From Roseibium aggregatum (GTDB lineage Bacteria > Pseudomonadota > Alphaproteobacteria > Rhizobiales > Stappiaceae): a DNA stretch of 64,000 bases. Shown here piece after piece: positions 25,500-33,308 of this stretch. Below the pieces are notes generated by a model, which saw only the letters and a program-made list of their open reading frames with translations, was not told where the DNA came from and made no database searches. Position 1 is the stretch's first letter. Every line of letters starts with the position of its first letter. The stretch spans positions 124,001-188,000 of the forward strand of contig NZ_JABFCZ010000005.1 of NCBI RefSeq assembly GCF_014692675.1, written 5' to 3'. Made by a program: the position numbers and the translations under genes.

Positions 25500-26436
25500 C
25501 GATTAGATCCTTTTCTTCATGGATCAGATCTTCGACCTTGAGGGTGTAGGAGCCGTCGAGCTGACCGAGCTGGCAGGTGAAAATCGGCTGGCGGTTGCAT
25601 TTCAGGGTGACCGGCGTGCGCGCGGTCGCCTGAAGTTCAATGACCTGTCCGATTTCCAGGTTGCAGATGTCGGCAAGGGTCAGTTGCCGTTCTTCCAGAA
25701 TGGCCTGCAGCTTCACCTCGGTGCGCTGGATTTCGCTGTGGAAGTGCTGGGTCCATTTCTTGTCGCGCGTCGACATCTCGCCGGAAAGCACCTGCGACAG
25801 GCCCTGGCGCAACGGGTTGAGCGTGGAATGCGGCATGACGACGAAGACTTCGCCGCCGCGGCCGATCGCCTGCAGCAGCAGGCGGGCGACGACGGCCGGG
25901 TTGTTGCGACGGCCGACCACGGCGAAGTCCATGCGGCTTTCGATCCGCTCGATCTTCAGGGTCGTTTCGGCGATCGGCTTGAAGGACTCCTCCAGCGCCT
26001 TGGCCGCGACCTCGAAAACCGTCCGCGCGATGCGTGTCTCGATATTGGAAAAGGACCGTTCTTCGTCGATCGGCGGTTCGGTGCCGTCGGCCCCGAACAG
26101 GACATCGACCATGGTGAAGATGAAATCCCGGTCGAAACCGACCAGAACCCGGGCATCCCATTCGGGGGAATAGAGCACGGCAACCAGTGCATTGGCCTCG
26201 AATTCGTCGAGAACGTCGCCGATGCGGTCGTTTTCGATACAGCTCACCGAAACGTAGGACGGTGAGGCGGATTTCTGACGCATGGCGTCTGCCATGACAC
26301 GTGCCATCCGGTCGAAGACCACCGGCAGCATGGGCAGCCGGTCCACCGAGATCCCGGCGGCGTCCAGCAGCCGGTCGGTGATCATGGCGCGTTCGGAACT
26401 GGTTGCGTCCAGTTGGGCGGTATGAGCCTCCATCAT
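25480..26436 (-). CDS. fliM: Flagellar motor switch protein FliM
   Basis: FliM (318 residues) is the middle ring of the switch. The middle domain (about 40-230) includes VLYSPEWDARVLVGFDRDFIFTMVDVLFG, SFSNIETRIARTVFEVAAKALEESFKPI and EVFVVMPHSTLNPLRQGLSQVL. The C-terminal SpoA domain (about 235-310) has LADICNLEIGQVIELQATARTPVTLKCNRQPIFTCQLG. The usual N-terminal CheY-P-binding motif (LSQxEIDALL type) is not visible in the first 35 residues. Start ATG 26436 or the adjacent ATG 26433; the gap to motA is 3 bp. Confidence 0.95.
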   Translation of the reverse strand: MMEAHTAQLDATSSERAMITDRLLDAAGISVDRLPMLPVVFDRMARVMADAMRQKSASPSYVSVSCIENDRIGDVLDEFEANALVAVLYSPEWDARVLVGFDRDFIFTMVDVLFGADGTEPPIDEERSFSNIETRIARTVFEVAAKALEESFKPIAETTLKIERIESRMDFAVVGRRNNPAVVARLLLQAIGRGGEVFVVMPHSTLNPLRQGLSQVLSGEMSTRDKKWTQHFHSEIQRTEVKLQAILEERQLTLADICNLEIGQVIELQATARTPVTLKCNRQPIFTCQLGQLDGSYTLKVEDLIHEEKDLIDDLRSR

Positions 26437-26439
26437 GGC

Positions 26440-27342
26440 TTAGGCGGCTCCCTTCTGACGCATTTCCTGCACGTTTTCCGAAACCGGTGTGCTGGAGCTG
26501 AGCGTTTCGCTTTCCACTTCGTCGATCGTCGGCCGGTCGGTATCGGAAATCGTCTTGCGGCCGTGTTCCAGGGCGATCTGGGGCGCCGCGCCGTTCATGA
26601 AGGCAAGCAGGGTCTGCTTGACGACGATATAGGGGCGGAGCCTCGCTTCACGCACGCCCTTGATCTTGTTCGCGACCGGCGCGACCAGGGCATAGGACAG
26701 AAGAATACCGAGGAAGGTGCCAACCAGGGCCGCTCCGATGAGGGAGCCGAGCAACTGCGGCGACTGGTCGATAGCGCCCATCGCCTTGATCACACCGAGC
26801 ACGGCGGCGATGATCCCGATCGCCGGCAGGGCTTCCGCCAAGGCGGTCATCGCCTGATAGGGCTTCATCTGGTCCCGGTGAATGGTGTGCAGTTCCTCGT
26901 CGACAAGGGCCTCGATTTCATGGGCCCGGGCATTGCCGACAATGATCAGCCGGAAATAGTCGCAGATGAAGGTCGTCAGACTCCTGTTGCGCAGGACGGA
27001 CGGGAAATTCTGGAAGATCGGCGAATTGAACGGTTCTTCGATATGCGGCTCGACCTCATTGCGGCCCTTGGCGCGCAGTTCGCGCATGAGACCGTAAAGC
27101 AGGGCCAGCACATCGAGGTAATCCCGTTTCTTCGGCACGGCATTGCGGACGGCATCGCCTGTGGCTGTCAACGTGTCCAGGATCGACTTCATGGGATTGC
27201 CGACAACATAGGTGCCGATTGCGACGCCGACGATGATGACGAATTCCCAGGGTTGCCAGAGAACCGACACCTTGCCGCCGAGGGCGGCGAACCCGCCGAT
27301 CAAAGATACGCCTGCGATGATCAGGCCCATTAAAATAGTCAC
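26440..27342 (-). CDS. motA: Flagellar stator protein MotA
   Basis: MotA (300 residues) has four TM helices and forms the proton channel with MotB. The family signatures are GFAALGGKVSVLWQPWEFVIIVGVAIGTYVVGNP and ALPAIGIIAAVLGVIKAMGAIDQSPQLLGSLIGAALVGTFLGILLSYALVAPVANKIK, with the conserved Pro and the channel Thr/Ala region. The cytoplasmic loop has the charged LMRELRAKGRNEVEPHIEEPFNSP. The start is GTG 27342, supported by AAGGAG 7 bp upstream; ATG 27330 would remove the first four residues. It leads the minus-strand operon to flhB. Confidence 0.97.
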   Translation of the reverse strand: MTILMGLIIAGVSLIGGFAALGGKVSVLWQPWEFVIIVGVAIGTYVVGNPMKSILDTLTATGDAVRNAVPKKRDYLDVLALLYGLMRELRAKGRNEVEPHIEEPFNSPIFQNFPSVLRNRSLTTFICDYFRLIIVGNARAHEIEALVDEELHTIHRDQMKPYQAMTALAEALPAIGIIAAVLGVIKAMGAIDQSPQLLGSLIGAALVGTFLGILLSYALVAPVANKIKGVREARLRPYIVVKQTLLAFMNGAAPQIALEHGRKTISDTDRPTIDEVESETLSSSTPVSENVQEMRQKGAA

Positions 27343-27395
27343 CGAGCAGCTCCTTGATGGTGCATGTGAGGCTTCGATGACGAAACATTAGGAAG

Positions 27396-27417
27396 CGAGA
27401 CTTGCCTGAAGCTGGCG
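27396..27417 (-). promoter_or_regulatory. Predicted FtcR box upstream of motA
   Basis: Read on the minus strand, units CGCCAGCTTCA (27407-27417) and GGCAAGTCTCG (27396-27406) fit the tandem repeat and end 53 bp before the motA GTG. They are more degenerate than the flhA and flagellin copies. Confidence 0.5.
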
Positions 27418-27424
27418 CGGTTGC

Positions 27425-27446
27425 GAACAGCCTGGCGTAAGCTCCG
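27425..27446 (+). promoter_or_regulatory. Predicted FtcR box upstream of the DUF1217-flgF-fliI operon
   Basis: Units GAACAGCCTGG (27425-27435) and CGTAAGCTCCG (27436-27446) end 47 bp before ATG 27494. The two boxes in this divergent region point in opposite directions, one towards each operon, 7 bp apart. Confidence 0.5.
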
Positions 27447-27493
27447 CGCGCAAAGGTTCTTCCACGCAAGTGAATGAGCGAAAGAAGACCGCC

Positions 27494-28282
27494 ATGATCA
27501 GCACGCTGCTTCAATACCAGATGGTGACATCCGACCTGACCAGGTCGCTGAAGACCGTTACGGCCGACCCTATGGTCGAACGCAACACCGAGTATTATCT
27601 GGAAAACATCGACTCCATAAAATCCACAGACGACTTCCTCGGCAACGACCGGATCTACGCCTATGCGATGAAGGCCTTCGGGCTGGAGGACATGACCTAT
27701 GCCAAGGCCTTCATGCGCAAGGTCCTGGAAGAGGGGATCGATGAGCGCACCTCTTTCGCCAACCAGCTGACCGACACCCGGTACCGGGAATTTGCCGAAA
27801 CGTTCAACTTCGTGCGCTACGGCAAGACGGCGACCGTCTTTTCCCGCGCGCAGGAAGGCGTCACCGAAGCCTATGCGCGTCAGACGCTGGAGGAGAAGGA
27901 GGGGGCGTCCAACGAAGGCGTTCGCCTCGCGCTCTATTTTGCGCGCAAGGCGGAGGATATCGATTCCGCCTATGACATCCTCGCCGACAAGGCGCTCGCC
28001 GAAACCGTCTACACGGCGCTCGGTCTGCCCGACGCATTCGCCATGTCGGACCTCGACAAGCAGGCGGCCTACATCGAAGACCACGTCGACATCGAAAAGC
28101 TTCAGGACCCGGAGTATCTGAACGATTTTCTGGAGCGGTTCTCGACCCTCTACGACCTGGAAAACGGCCAGAACCTACAGACTGTTCCGAACCTGCTGAT
28201 ATCCGGCGGATCCACTTCGGTCGTCAGCTTCGGCGAAAGCCTGCTCGCCAGCATCCAAAAACTCAAGCTTGGAGGATCGTGA
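27494..28282 (+). CDS. DUF1217 domain flagellar protein
   Basis: The 262-residue protein is helical and matches the DUF1217 family found in alphaproteobacterial flagellar clusters (MISTLLQYQMVTSDLTRSLKTVTADPMVERNTEYY, LGNDRIYAYAMKAFGLEDMTYAKAFMRKVLEEG). I chose ATG 27494, which has AAGAAGACCGCC before it and the family's usual MISTL start; ATG 27470 is an alternative. Function is not established; association with flgF suggests a role in rod or hook assembly. It is 4 bp before flgF. Confidence 0.85.
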   Translation: MISTLLQYQMVTSDLTRSLKTVTADPMVERNTEYYLENIDSIKSTDDFLGNDRIYAYAMKAFGLEDMTYAKAFMRKVLEEGIDERTSFANQLTDTRYREFAETFNFVRYGKTATVFSRAQEGVTEAYARQTLEEKEGASNEGVRLALYFARKAEDIDSAYDILADKALAETVYTALGLPDAFAMSDLDKQAAYIEDHVDIEKLQDPEYLNDFLERFSTLYDLENGQNLQTVPNLLISGGSTSVVSFGESLLASIQKLKLGGS

Positions 28283-28286
28283 CCCC

Positions 28287-29012
28287 ATGCAATCGGCTCT
28301 TTATGTCGCCCTGTCCGCCCAGGTCGCCCTGTCCAAACGGCTTGAAACCGTGTCGCGCAATGTCGCCAACATGAACACCGCCGGCTACCGGGCCGATGAG
28401 GTCAAGTTCAAGGAAATCCTGGACAAGGCCGGACCGGACAAGGTCAGCTTTGCCAGTGGCGGCGAAATCTTTATTTCCCGCCAGACCGGCAGCCTGAACA
28501 AGACAGACAATCCGCTCGACATCGCCGTCGAAGGCGAGGGATTTCTCGCAATCCAAACACCGTCCGGCGTGGCCTACACCCGCGATGGCCGGATGCAGAT
28601 GGGAACGGACGGCGTCTTGAGAACCGTCAACGGTTATGAGGTCCTGGATGCCGGCGGGTTGCCGGTCATTATCGACCCGGAAGGCGGCCCGCCGAACATC
28701 TCCCAGAACGGTGAAGTCACCCAGGGCGAGGATGTGCTCGGCACGATCGGCCTGTTCCAGATCGCCGCCGACGCCAAATTGACCCGGCATGACAATTCGG
28801 CGGTTATTCCGGACAAGCCGGCAACGCCGGTACAGGAATTCAGCAAGGACGGTATTCGTCAGGGCTATGTCGAAGGGGCGAACATCAATCCCATTCGTGA
28901 AATGACCAAGATGATCATGATCACCCGCGCCTTTGAAAGCGCGACGGCGATGATCGATCAGAGCAATGACACCCAGCGGACCGCGATCAGGGAACTTGGA
29001 GAAACGTCATGA
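28287..29012 (+). CDS. flgF: Flagellar rod protein FlgF
   Basis: FlgF (241 residues) is a proximal rod subunit. ATG 28287 with GGAGGA upstream gives MQSALYVALSAQVALSKRLETVSRNVANMNTAGYRADE, the axial-family start; the longer ORF from TTG 28269 would lie in the previous gene. TGSLNKTDNPLDIAVEGEGFLAIQT and the C-terminal EGANINPIREMTKMIMITRAFESA motif confirm the family. It overlaps the next gene by 4 bp (ATGA). Confidence 0.96.
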   Translation: MQSALYVALSAQVALSKRLETVSRNVANMNTAGYRADEVKFKEILDKAGPDKVSFASGGEIFISRQTGSLNKTDNPLDIAVEGEGFLAIQTPSGVAYTRDGRMQMGTDGVLRTVNGYEVLDAGGLPVIIDPEGGPPNISQNGEVTQGEDVLGTIGLFQIAADAKLTRHDNSAVIPDKPATPVQEFSKDGIRQGYVEGANINPIREMTKMIMITRAFESATAMIDQSNDTQRTAIRELGETS

Positions 29013-29722
29013 CCTTGGTGGCACCCGTTTCGGCCGAACCGTCGGATCCGGCCCGCACGTCGCCGGTGCCGGTGCCGAAACCGGCCACGAGTATCCCTTC
29101 TGCCGGCAAAGGGCAGGGAACGGCACAGGGGTTCGGGTTCAAGGATTTCCTGGACGTCATCAATCCGCTCCAGCACATTCCCGGCATTTCGGAAGTCTAT
29201 CGTGCGATAACCGGTGACCAGATATCCGAGGGCGCGCGGTATTCGGGTAATGCCCTTTACGGCCTCGCCCTCGGCGGTCCGGTCGGCTTCAGCGTCATGA
29301 CCGGCTATTCCATTGCCTCGACGGCCGTCCGGGATCTGTCGGATCGGACCGATCGGGAAACGGAAATGGCCGCGGTCCCGGTGCCGCCGGAAAAACCCGA
29401 AACGGCCGCGGAGCCGTCCAAGGTCGTGACTTCGGTTGCCGGCGGCGAGGTCCTCGGAGCGGACGTCGCCCGTGTGACCGGACCGGGCAACGGTGCGCCT
29501 TTCGATCTGACGGCGATGTTGACCGGAGGCGTACCGGATCCAAAACCGGAAATGGCACCGGCATCGGCTCCGGCGCAAGTCGCCGCCGAGAAGGTGGGCG
29601 CCGTTTCTCCTGAGGAAGGGCTGGAAAGAATTGCCGCTCACAAGGACAACCATCTTCCGATCGATGTCCTGAAGGCGCTTCAGGAAAGGTATCTGGCGCG
29701 TGCAAACGATGAATCTGCTTGA
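29009..29722 (+). CDS. Unknown protein between flgF and fliI with a short conserved motif
   Basis: I cannot assign a function to this 237-residue protein. Residues 43-93 form the only conserved-looking core, with DVINPLQHIPGISEVYRAITGDQISEGARYSGNALYGLALGGPVG, which includes a Gly-rich hydrophobic stretch that may touch a membrane. The rest is Pro/Ala/Glu-rich and probably disordered, apart from a helix near the C-terminus (HLPIDVLKALQERYLAR). ATGA overlap with flgF and 14-bp overlap with fliI place it firmly in the operon. Confidence 0.75.
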   Translation: MTLVAPVSAEPSDPARTSPVPVPKPATSIPSAGKGQGTAQGFGFKDFLDVINPLQHIPGISEVYRAITGDQISEGARYSGNALYGLALGGPVGFSVMTGYSIASTAVRDLSDRTDRETEMAAVPVPPEKPETAAEPSKVVTSVAGGEVLGADVARVTGPGNGAPFDLTAMLTGGVPDPKPEMAPASAPAQVAAEKVGAVSPEEGLERIAAHKDNHLPIDVLKALQERYLARANDESA

Positions 29723-31031
29723 GCGGGTCGCCGTTTCGCTGTCTGCGGCGGAAACGGAATTCGGGGCCATCAAGATCGGCGGACACGTGACACAGGTGTC
29801 GACCGGCGCCATCCGCGTCTCAGGCTTGTCCAGGTCGGTGTGTCTCGGCGATCTCGTGCTCGTTGAGGGGCAGGACCGGGTGCGGCAGGGCGAAATCATC
29901 CTGCTCGACGAACGGGATGTCGTGGTCAAGCCGTTCGAAAGGTCGAGTGACATCGGTATCGGTGCAAAGGCCTGGCGCATGGGCGGTCTTGCGGTCCATC
30001 CCGACCTGTCCTGGAAGGGACGGGTCATCAACGCACTGGGCAAACCCATCGACAGCCGCGGCACCCTCAAGACCGGCCCTGCGGGATTTCTGCTCGACAG
30101 GGATCCGCCCCAGGCAATGGAACGGGCACGCGTCAGCAAGCCGGTGCGGACCGGGGTGAGGGTGATTGACCTGTTCACGCCCCTTTGCGTCGGCCAGAGG
30201 ATCGGTATTTTCGCCGGGTCCGGCGTCGGCAAATCGACGCTTCTGGGAATGCTCGCCGGCTTTGGCGAATTCGATACGGTCGTTGTCGGCCTGGTCGGCG
30301 AACGCGGCCGCGAAGTGCGGGAGTTCATCGACGAAGTGCTCGGTGACGCACTGGAAAATTCAGTGGTTGTGGCTGCGACCGGAGACGAGAGCCCGATGAT
30401 GCGCCGGCTTGCGCCCAAGACCGCCATGAGTGTAGCCGAATATTTTCGCGGGCTAGGACATTCCGTTCTTCTGATCGTCGATTCCGCGACCCGCTTTGCC
30501 CATGCGGCCCGTGATGTCGCTATGGCCGCAGGAGAACCGCCGGTCTCCCGCGGCTATACCCCGAGTGTCTTTTCCGACCTGGCCAAGCTGCTGGAACGGG
30601 CGGGCCCGGGCGCGGAAGGCGAGGGGACAATCACCGGGATCTTTTCCGTCCTCGTGGATGGCGACGATCATAACGACCCGGTTGCCGACAACCTGCGCGG
30701 GCTTCTAGACGGTCATGTCATCCTCGACCGGGCCATCGCCGAGGCAGGACGCTATCCGCCGGTGGATATCCTGAAATCGACATCACGCCTGTCCCAGCGG
30801 GCATGGACGGACGACCAGCGCGAACTCATCCTCAGGCTGAAAGGCATGATCGCGCGGTTTGAGGAGACCCGGGATCTGCGGCTCATGGGCGGCTACCAGC
30901 CCGGCATGGATGAAAGCCTGGACAAGGCATGTGAACTCGTTCCGAAGATATACGAGGCGTTGAGGCAATCTTCCAAGGCGGCGGAGGCCAACGATCCGTT
31001 CACCGACCTCGCCCGCGCCCTGTCCGCCTGA
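29709..31031 (+). CDS. fliI: Flagellum-specific export ATPase FliI
   Basis: FliI (440 residues) is the F1-beta-like ATPase of flagellar export. The Walker A motif GSGVGKST is at residues 170-177, the Walker B segment is VLLIVDSATRFAHA, and SRGYTPSVFSDLAKLLERAG, GSITGIFS-like EGTITGIFSVLVDGDDHNDP and HVILDRAIAEAGRYPPVDILKSTSR are family signatures. ATG 29709 is taken; a GTG at 29700 is also in frame. It ends the operon and no FliJ follows it, which fits the FliJ-like gene at 19907. Confidence 0.97.
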   Translation: MNLLERVAVSLSAAETEFGAIKIGGHVTQVSTGAIRVSGLSRSVCLGDLVLVEGQDRVRQGEIILLDERDVVVKPFERSSDIGIGAKAWRMGGLAVHPDLSWKGRVINALGKPIDSRGTLKTGPAGFLLDRDPPQAMERARVSKPVRTGVRVIDLFTPLCVGQRIGIFAGSGVGKSTLLGMLAGFGEFDTVVVGLVGERGREVREFIDEVLGDALENSVVVAATGDESPMMRRLAPKTAMSVAEYFRGLGHSVLLIVDSATRFAHAARDVAMAAGEPPVSRGYTPSVFSDLAKLLERAGPGAEGEGTITGIFSVLVDGDDHNDPVADNLRGLLDGHVILDRAIAEAGRYPPVDILKSTSRLSQRAWTDDQRELILRLKGMIARFEETRDLRLMGGYQPGMDESLDKACELVPKIYEALRQSSKAAEANDPFTDLARALSA

Positions 31032-31381
31032 TTTTCAAGCTACCACTGTACATCGCGATCGGAGCAAGGTACGCAGTGCTCCGGCAAGCGTATTGCGAAT
31101 TGTTCGGCTAATAAAAATACCAATAATTTTCTGGAAAATTTTATGCGAGGTGTTATACTTATGCGTATTGACGAGTAAATAAAATATATATTGAATTTTA
31201 CGCTCTTTTTGCAAAGAATTTTCGATTATATAACTCCTGTTTTTATTATTATATTGTGGCCGAAAGTAGGCAATCGGCGACTCTAGTATTCAATTTCCGG
31301 TTTGTTTACACTCCGAAACATTGAACAACCTCCAGCAATAAAATACGACTCTATGTAACGTGTTAATTGCGGAGTGGGCTA
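31032..31381 (+). promoter_or_regulatory. AT-rich 350-bp upstream region of ftcR
   Basis: This gap stands out by its low GC content (31100-31360 is dominated by A/T) in a GC-rich setting. It carries an inverted repeat at 31061-31066/31077-31082 after fliI but no T-run. I see no gene in it. An imperfect match to the flagellar repeat occurs near 31319-31340 but is too weak to call. The length and composition suggest a complex promoter for the flagellar regulator. Confidence 0.5.
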
Positions 31382-32167
31382 ATGTTTGTGATTGTTGACG
31401 ACAGGGAAATTGTAACTGCGGGATACGCATCGGCTTTCGAACGGGAAGGCTATGCATCTTTGGAATTACATTCTTCCGAACTTGTAGACTGGCTGAACAT
31501 TGCGCCGGACAGCGATTTGCAGGCGATCGAGGCTGTTCTGCTTGGGGCAAGCGAGGATCGTCTGTCGTTTCCGGCGCAAATCCGCAGCCGCTGCAGCGAA
31601 GCCCAGATTATCGCCCTCGAAGACAATCCGAATCTTGAACGTACGCTGGAACTGTTTGCCGTCGAGGTCGATGACGTCCTGCGCAAACCGGTACATGTCA
31701 AGGAAATCCTGGCAAGGGTCGGTGCCTTCCGCCGCCGCAAGACCACCGAGAGCAAATCGGTGGATGCGGGCCCGATCCAGGTCTTCTTTGACGGCCGTGA
31801 TCCGGAAGTCGGCGGCGACGTGATGGAATTGCCGCGTCGCGAGCGGCGCATCCTGGAATATCTCGTCCGGAACAAGGGGCGCCGGGTCACCAAGACCCAG
31901 ATTTTCAATGCCGTTTACGGCATGATGAATGAGGGCGTCGACGAATGCGTGGTCGAAAGCCACATTTCCAAGCTTCGCAAGAAGCTGCGTACGCGCCTAG
32001 GTGAAGATCCGATCGAGTCCACCCGTTATATTGGCTACATGCTGAAAACGTCCGCCACGGGCGATGCCGGGACCGCATCGAAAGCAAACGGCCGGGACTC
32101 CGATGCGTCCGCCGACTGGCTCAAAAACACAACGGTCGGCATGAAAGCTATAGAATTGGTGGCCTGA
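31382..32167 (+). CDS. ftcR: Flagellar transcriptional regulator FtcR (OmpR family)
   Basis: The 261-residue protein matches the FtcR/Rem orphan regulators of Rhizobiales, which activate flagellar genes in Brucella and Sinorhizobium. A receiver-like domain covers residues 1-115 (MFVIVDDREIVTAGYASAFEREGYASLELH, ending in the KP motif DVLRKPVHVKEILARVGAFRRR). The strand that normally carries the phospho-accepting Asp reads AVLLGASED, so phosphorylation looks unlikely. A winged-helix DNA-binding domain covers about 135-225 (LPRRERRILEYLVRNKGRRVTKTQIFNAVYG, VVESHISKLRKKL, IGYMLK). ATG 31382 with GGAG upstream is preferred over an in-frame TTG at 31367. Confidence 0.92.
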   Translation: MFVIVDDREIVTAGYASAFEREGYASLELHSSELVDWLNIAPDSDLQAIEAVLLGASEDRLSFPAQIRSRCSEAQIIALEDNPNLERTLELFAVEVDDVLRKPVHVKEILARVGAFRRRKTTESKSVDAGPIQVFFDGRDPEVGGDVMELPRRERRILEYLVRNKGRRVTKTQIFNAVYGMMNEGVDECVVESHISKLRKKLRTRLGEDPIESTRYIGYMLKTSATGDAGTASKANGRDSDASADWLKNTTVGMKAIELVA

Positions 32168-32242
32168 GCGGATTCCCGTTCGCTTTTGAGGCTTCCGGGC
32201 TTCGATATACGCCGGTCTCTGATCCGGTTTGAGCGAAAGGTT

Positions 32243-32280
32243 TTGACAAGTCCTCCGTGTTTTGGTCGAGTTGGACCAAA
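32243..32280 (+). promoter_or_regulatory. Candidate promoter with overlapping operator before the GAF regulator
   Basis: A TTGACA hexamer (32243-32248) is followed by a perfect 7-bp inverted repeat, TTTGGTC and GACCAAA at 32261-32267 and 32274-32280, where the -10 region and start site would be. This layout fits repression or autoregulation. Confidence 0.4.
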
Positions 32281-32318
32281 GAGCAGGTCGAAGCCTGCCT
32301 CTGAGGGAGGAATTGCTG

Positions 32319-33290
32319 ATGCATCCGGCGAACCCGGTCAGGTCCCATGCCGATCTGGTCGAAGCGGCGGTTCGGGAAAGCATAGCCGCGGCCATGTCCG
32401 GCGTTGTGGCGTCCTGGCGGCGGTCGATGGTCTACCATGGACTGGATCCGAGCCAGCGCGGTCCCGCCATGCGGGTCGCCGAGACCGAGCTGCGGCAGGC
32501 GCGGGACAAATACGGCGCGCTCCTGGAAATCGCACGGCCAAGTCTCGAACATCTCTTTCGAATAGCCGGTCAGGCCGGGTGCTGCGTCGTTCTCACCGAC
32601 GACACCGGGCTGATCCTGGACAGCAGAAGCAATGCGGGAGACCGGCAAAGCTTCGAGGGCTGGGGACTGACCGAAGGTGCTGTGTGGAGCGAATCCGCAG
32701 AAGGCACGAACGGGATCGGGACCTGTCTGGCGGAAAAGCGCCCGGTGGTCATTCACCAGAACCAGCATTTTCGCGCCGACAATACCGCCATGAGCTGCAT
32801 GGGTGCGCCGATCCACGATCATCAGGGACAATTGATCGCCGTTCTGGATGTATCCAGTTGCCGGAATGACATGTCCACATCATTCGCGCAGATTCTCGGT
32901 GCCGTCGTCAACGACAGTGCCCGGACAATGGAAAACGACCTGTTCCGGGCGGCATTCCCCACAGCCCGCATTCTTGTTGCGGACGGCAACAGCGGCCGGA
33001 ACGGTCTGTCCCTGCTGGCGGTGGACGAGGACGACCTTGTCATCGGCGCAACCAGGCAGGCCCGCAAGTTACACGGCCTGACCAGCGAACAGATCGAGCA
33101 GACACTGCCGTTGTCCGATGTTCTGGGAGACAGGAAAGAGCGGAACCCCGGGTCCGGAGCCCAAAAAGCCGAATTGCGCCGCGCCTTGTCCCACTGCAGG
33201 GGGAACATATCCGCAGCGGCGCGCCATCTCGGTATCAGCCGGGCGACGATGTACCGGAGGATGCAGCGGTGCGGGCTGGCGTCAGATTGA
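32319..33290 (+). CDS. GAF domain regulator with Fis-type HTH, no AAA+ domain
   Basis: This 323-residue protein looks like an AcoR-type activator without its middle domain. Residues 65-195 form a GAF sensor (FRIAGQAGCCVVLTDDTGLILDSRSN, GAVWSESAEGTNGIGTCLAEKRPVVIHQNQHFR, MGAPIHDHQGQLIAVLDVS). The C-terminal 45 residues are a HTH_8 motif (ELRRALSHCRGNISAAARHLGISRATMYRRM). There is no GAFTGA or Walker motif, so it should not activate sigma-54 polymerase. ATG 32319 has GGGAGGAATT before it. Its position just upstream of coxG suggests it controls the cox operon. Confidence 0.85.
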   Translation: MHPANPVRSHADLVEAAVRESIAAAMSGVVASWRRSMVYHGLDPSQRGPAMRVAETELRQARDKYGALLEIARPSLEHLFRIAGQAGCCVVLTDDTGLILDSRSNAGDRQSFEGWGLTEGAVWSESAEGTNGIGTCLAEKRPVVIHQNQHFRADNTAMSCMGAPIHDHQGQLIAVLDVSSCRNDMSTSFAQILGAVVNDSARTMENDLFRAAFPTARILVADGNSGRNGLSLLAVDEDDLVIGATRQARKLHGLTSEQIEQTLPLSDVLGDRKERNPGSGAQKAELRRALSHCRGNISAAARHLGISRATMYRRMQRCGLASD

Positions 33291-33308
33291 ATGCATTATG
33301 TCCTGCAG

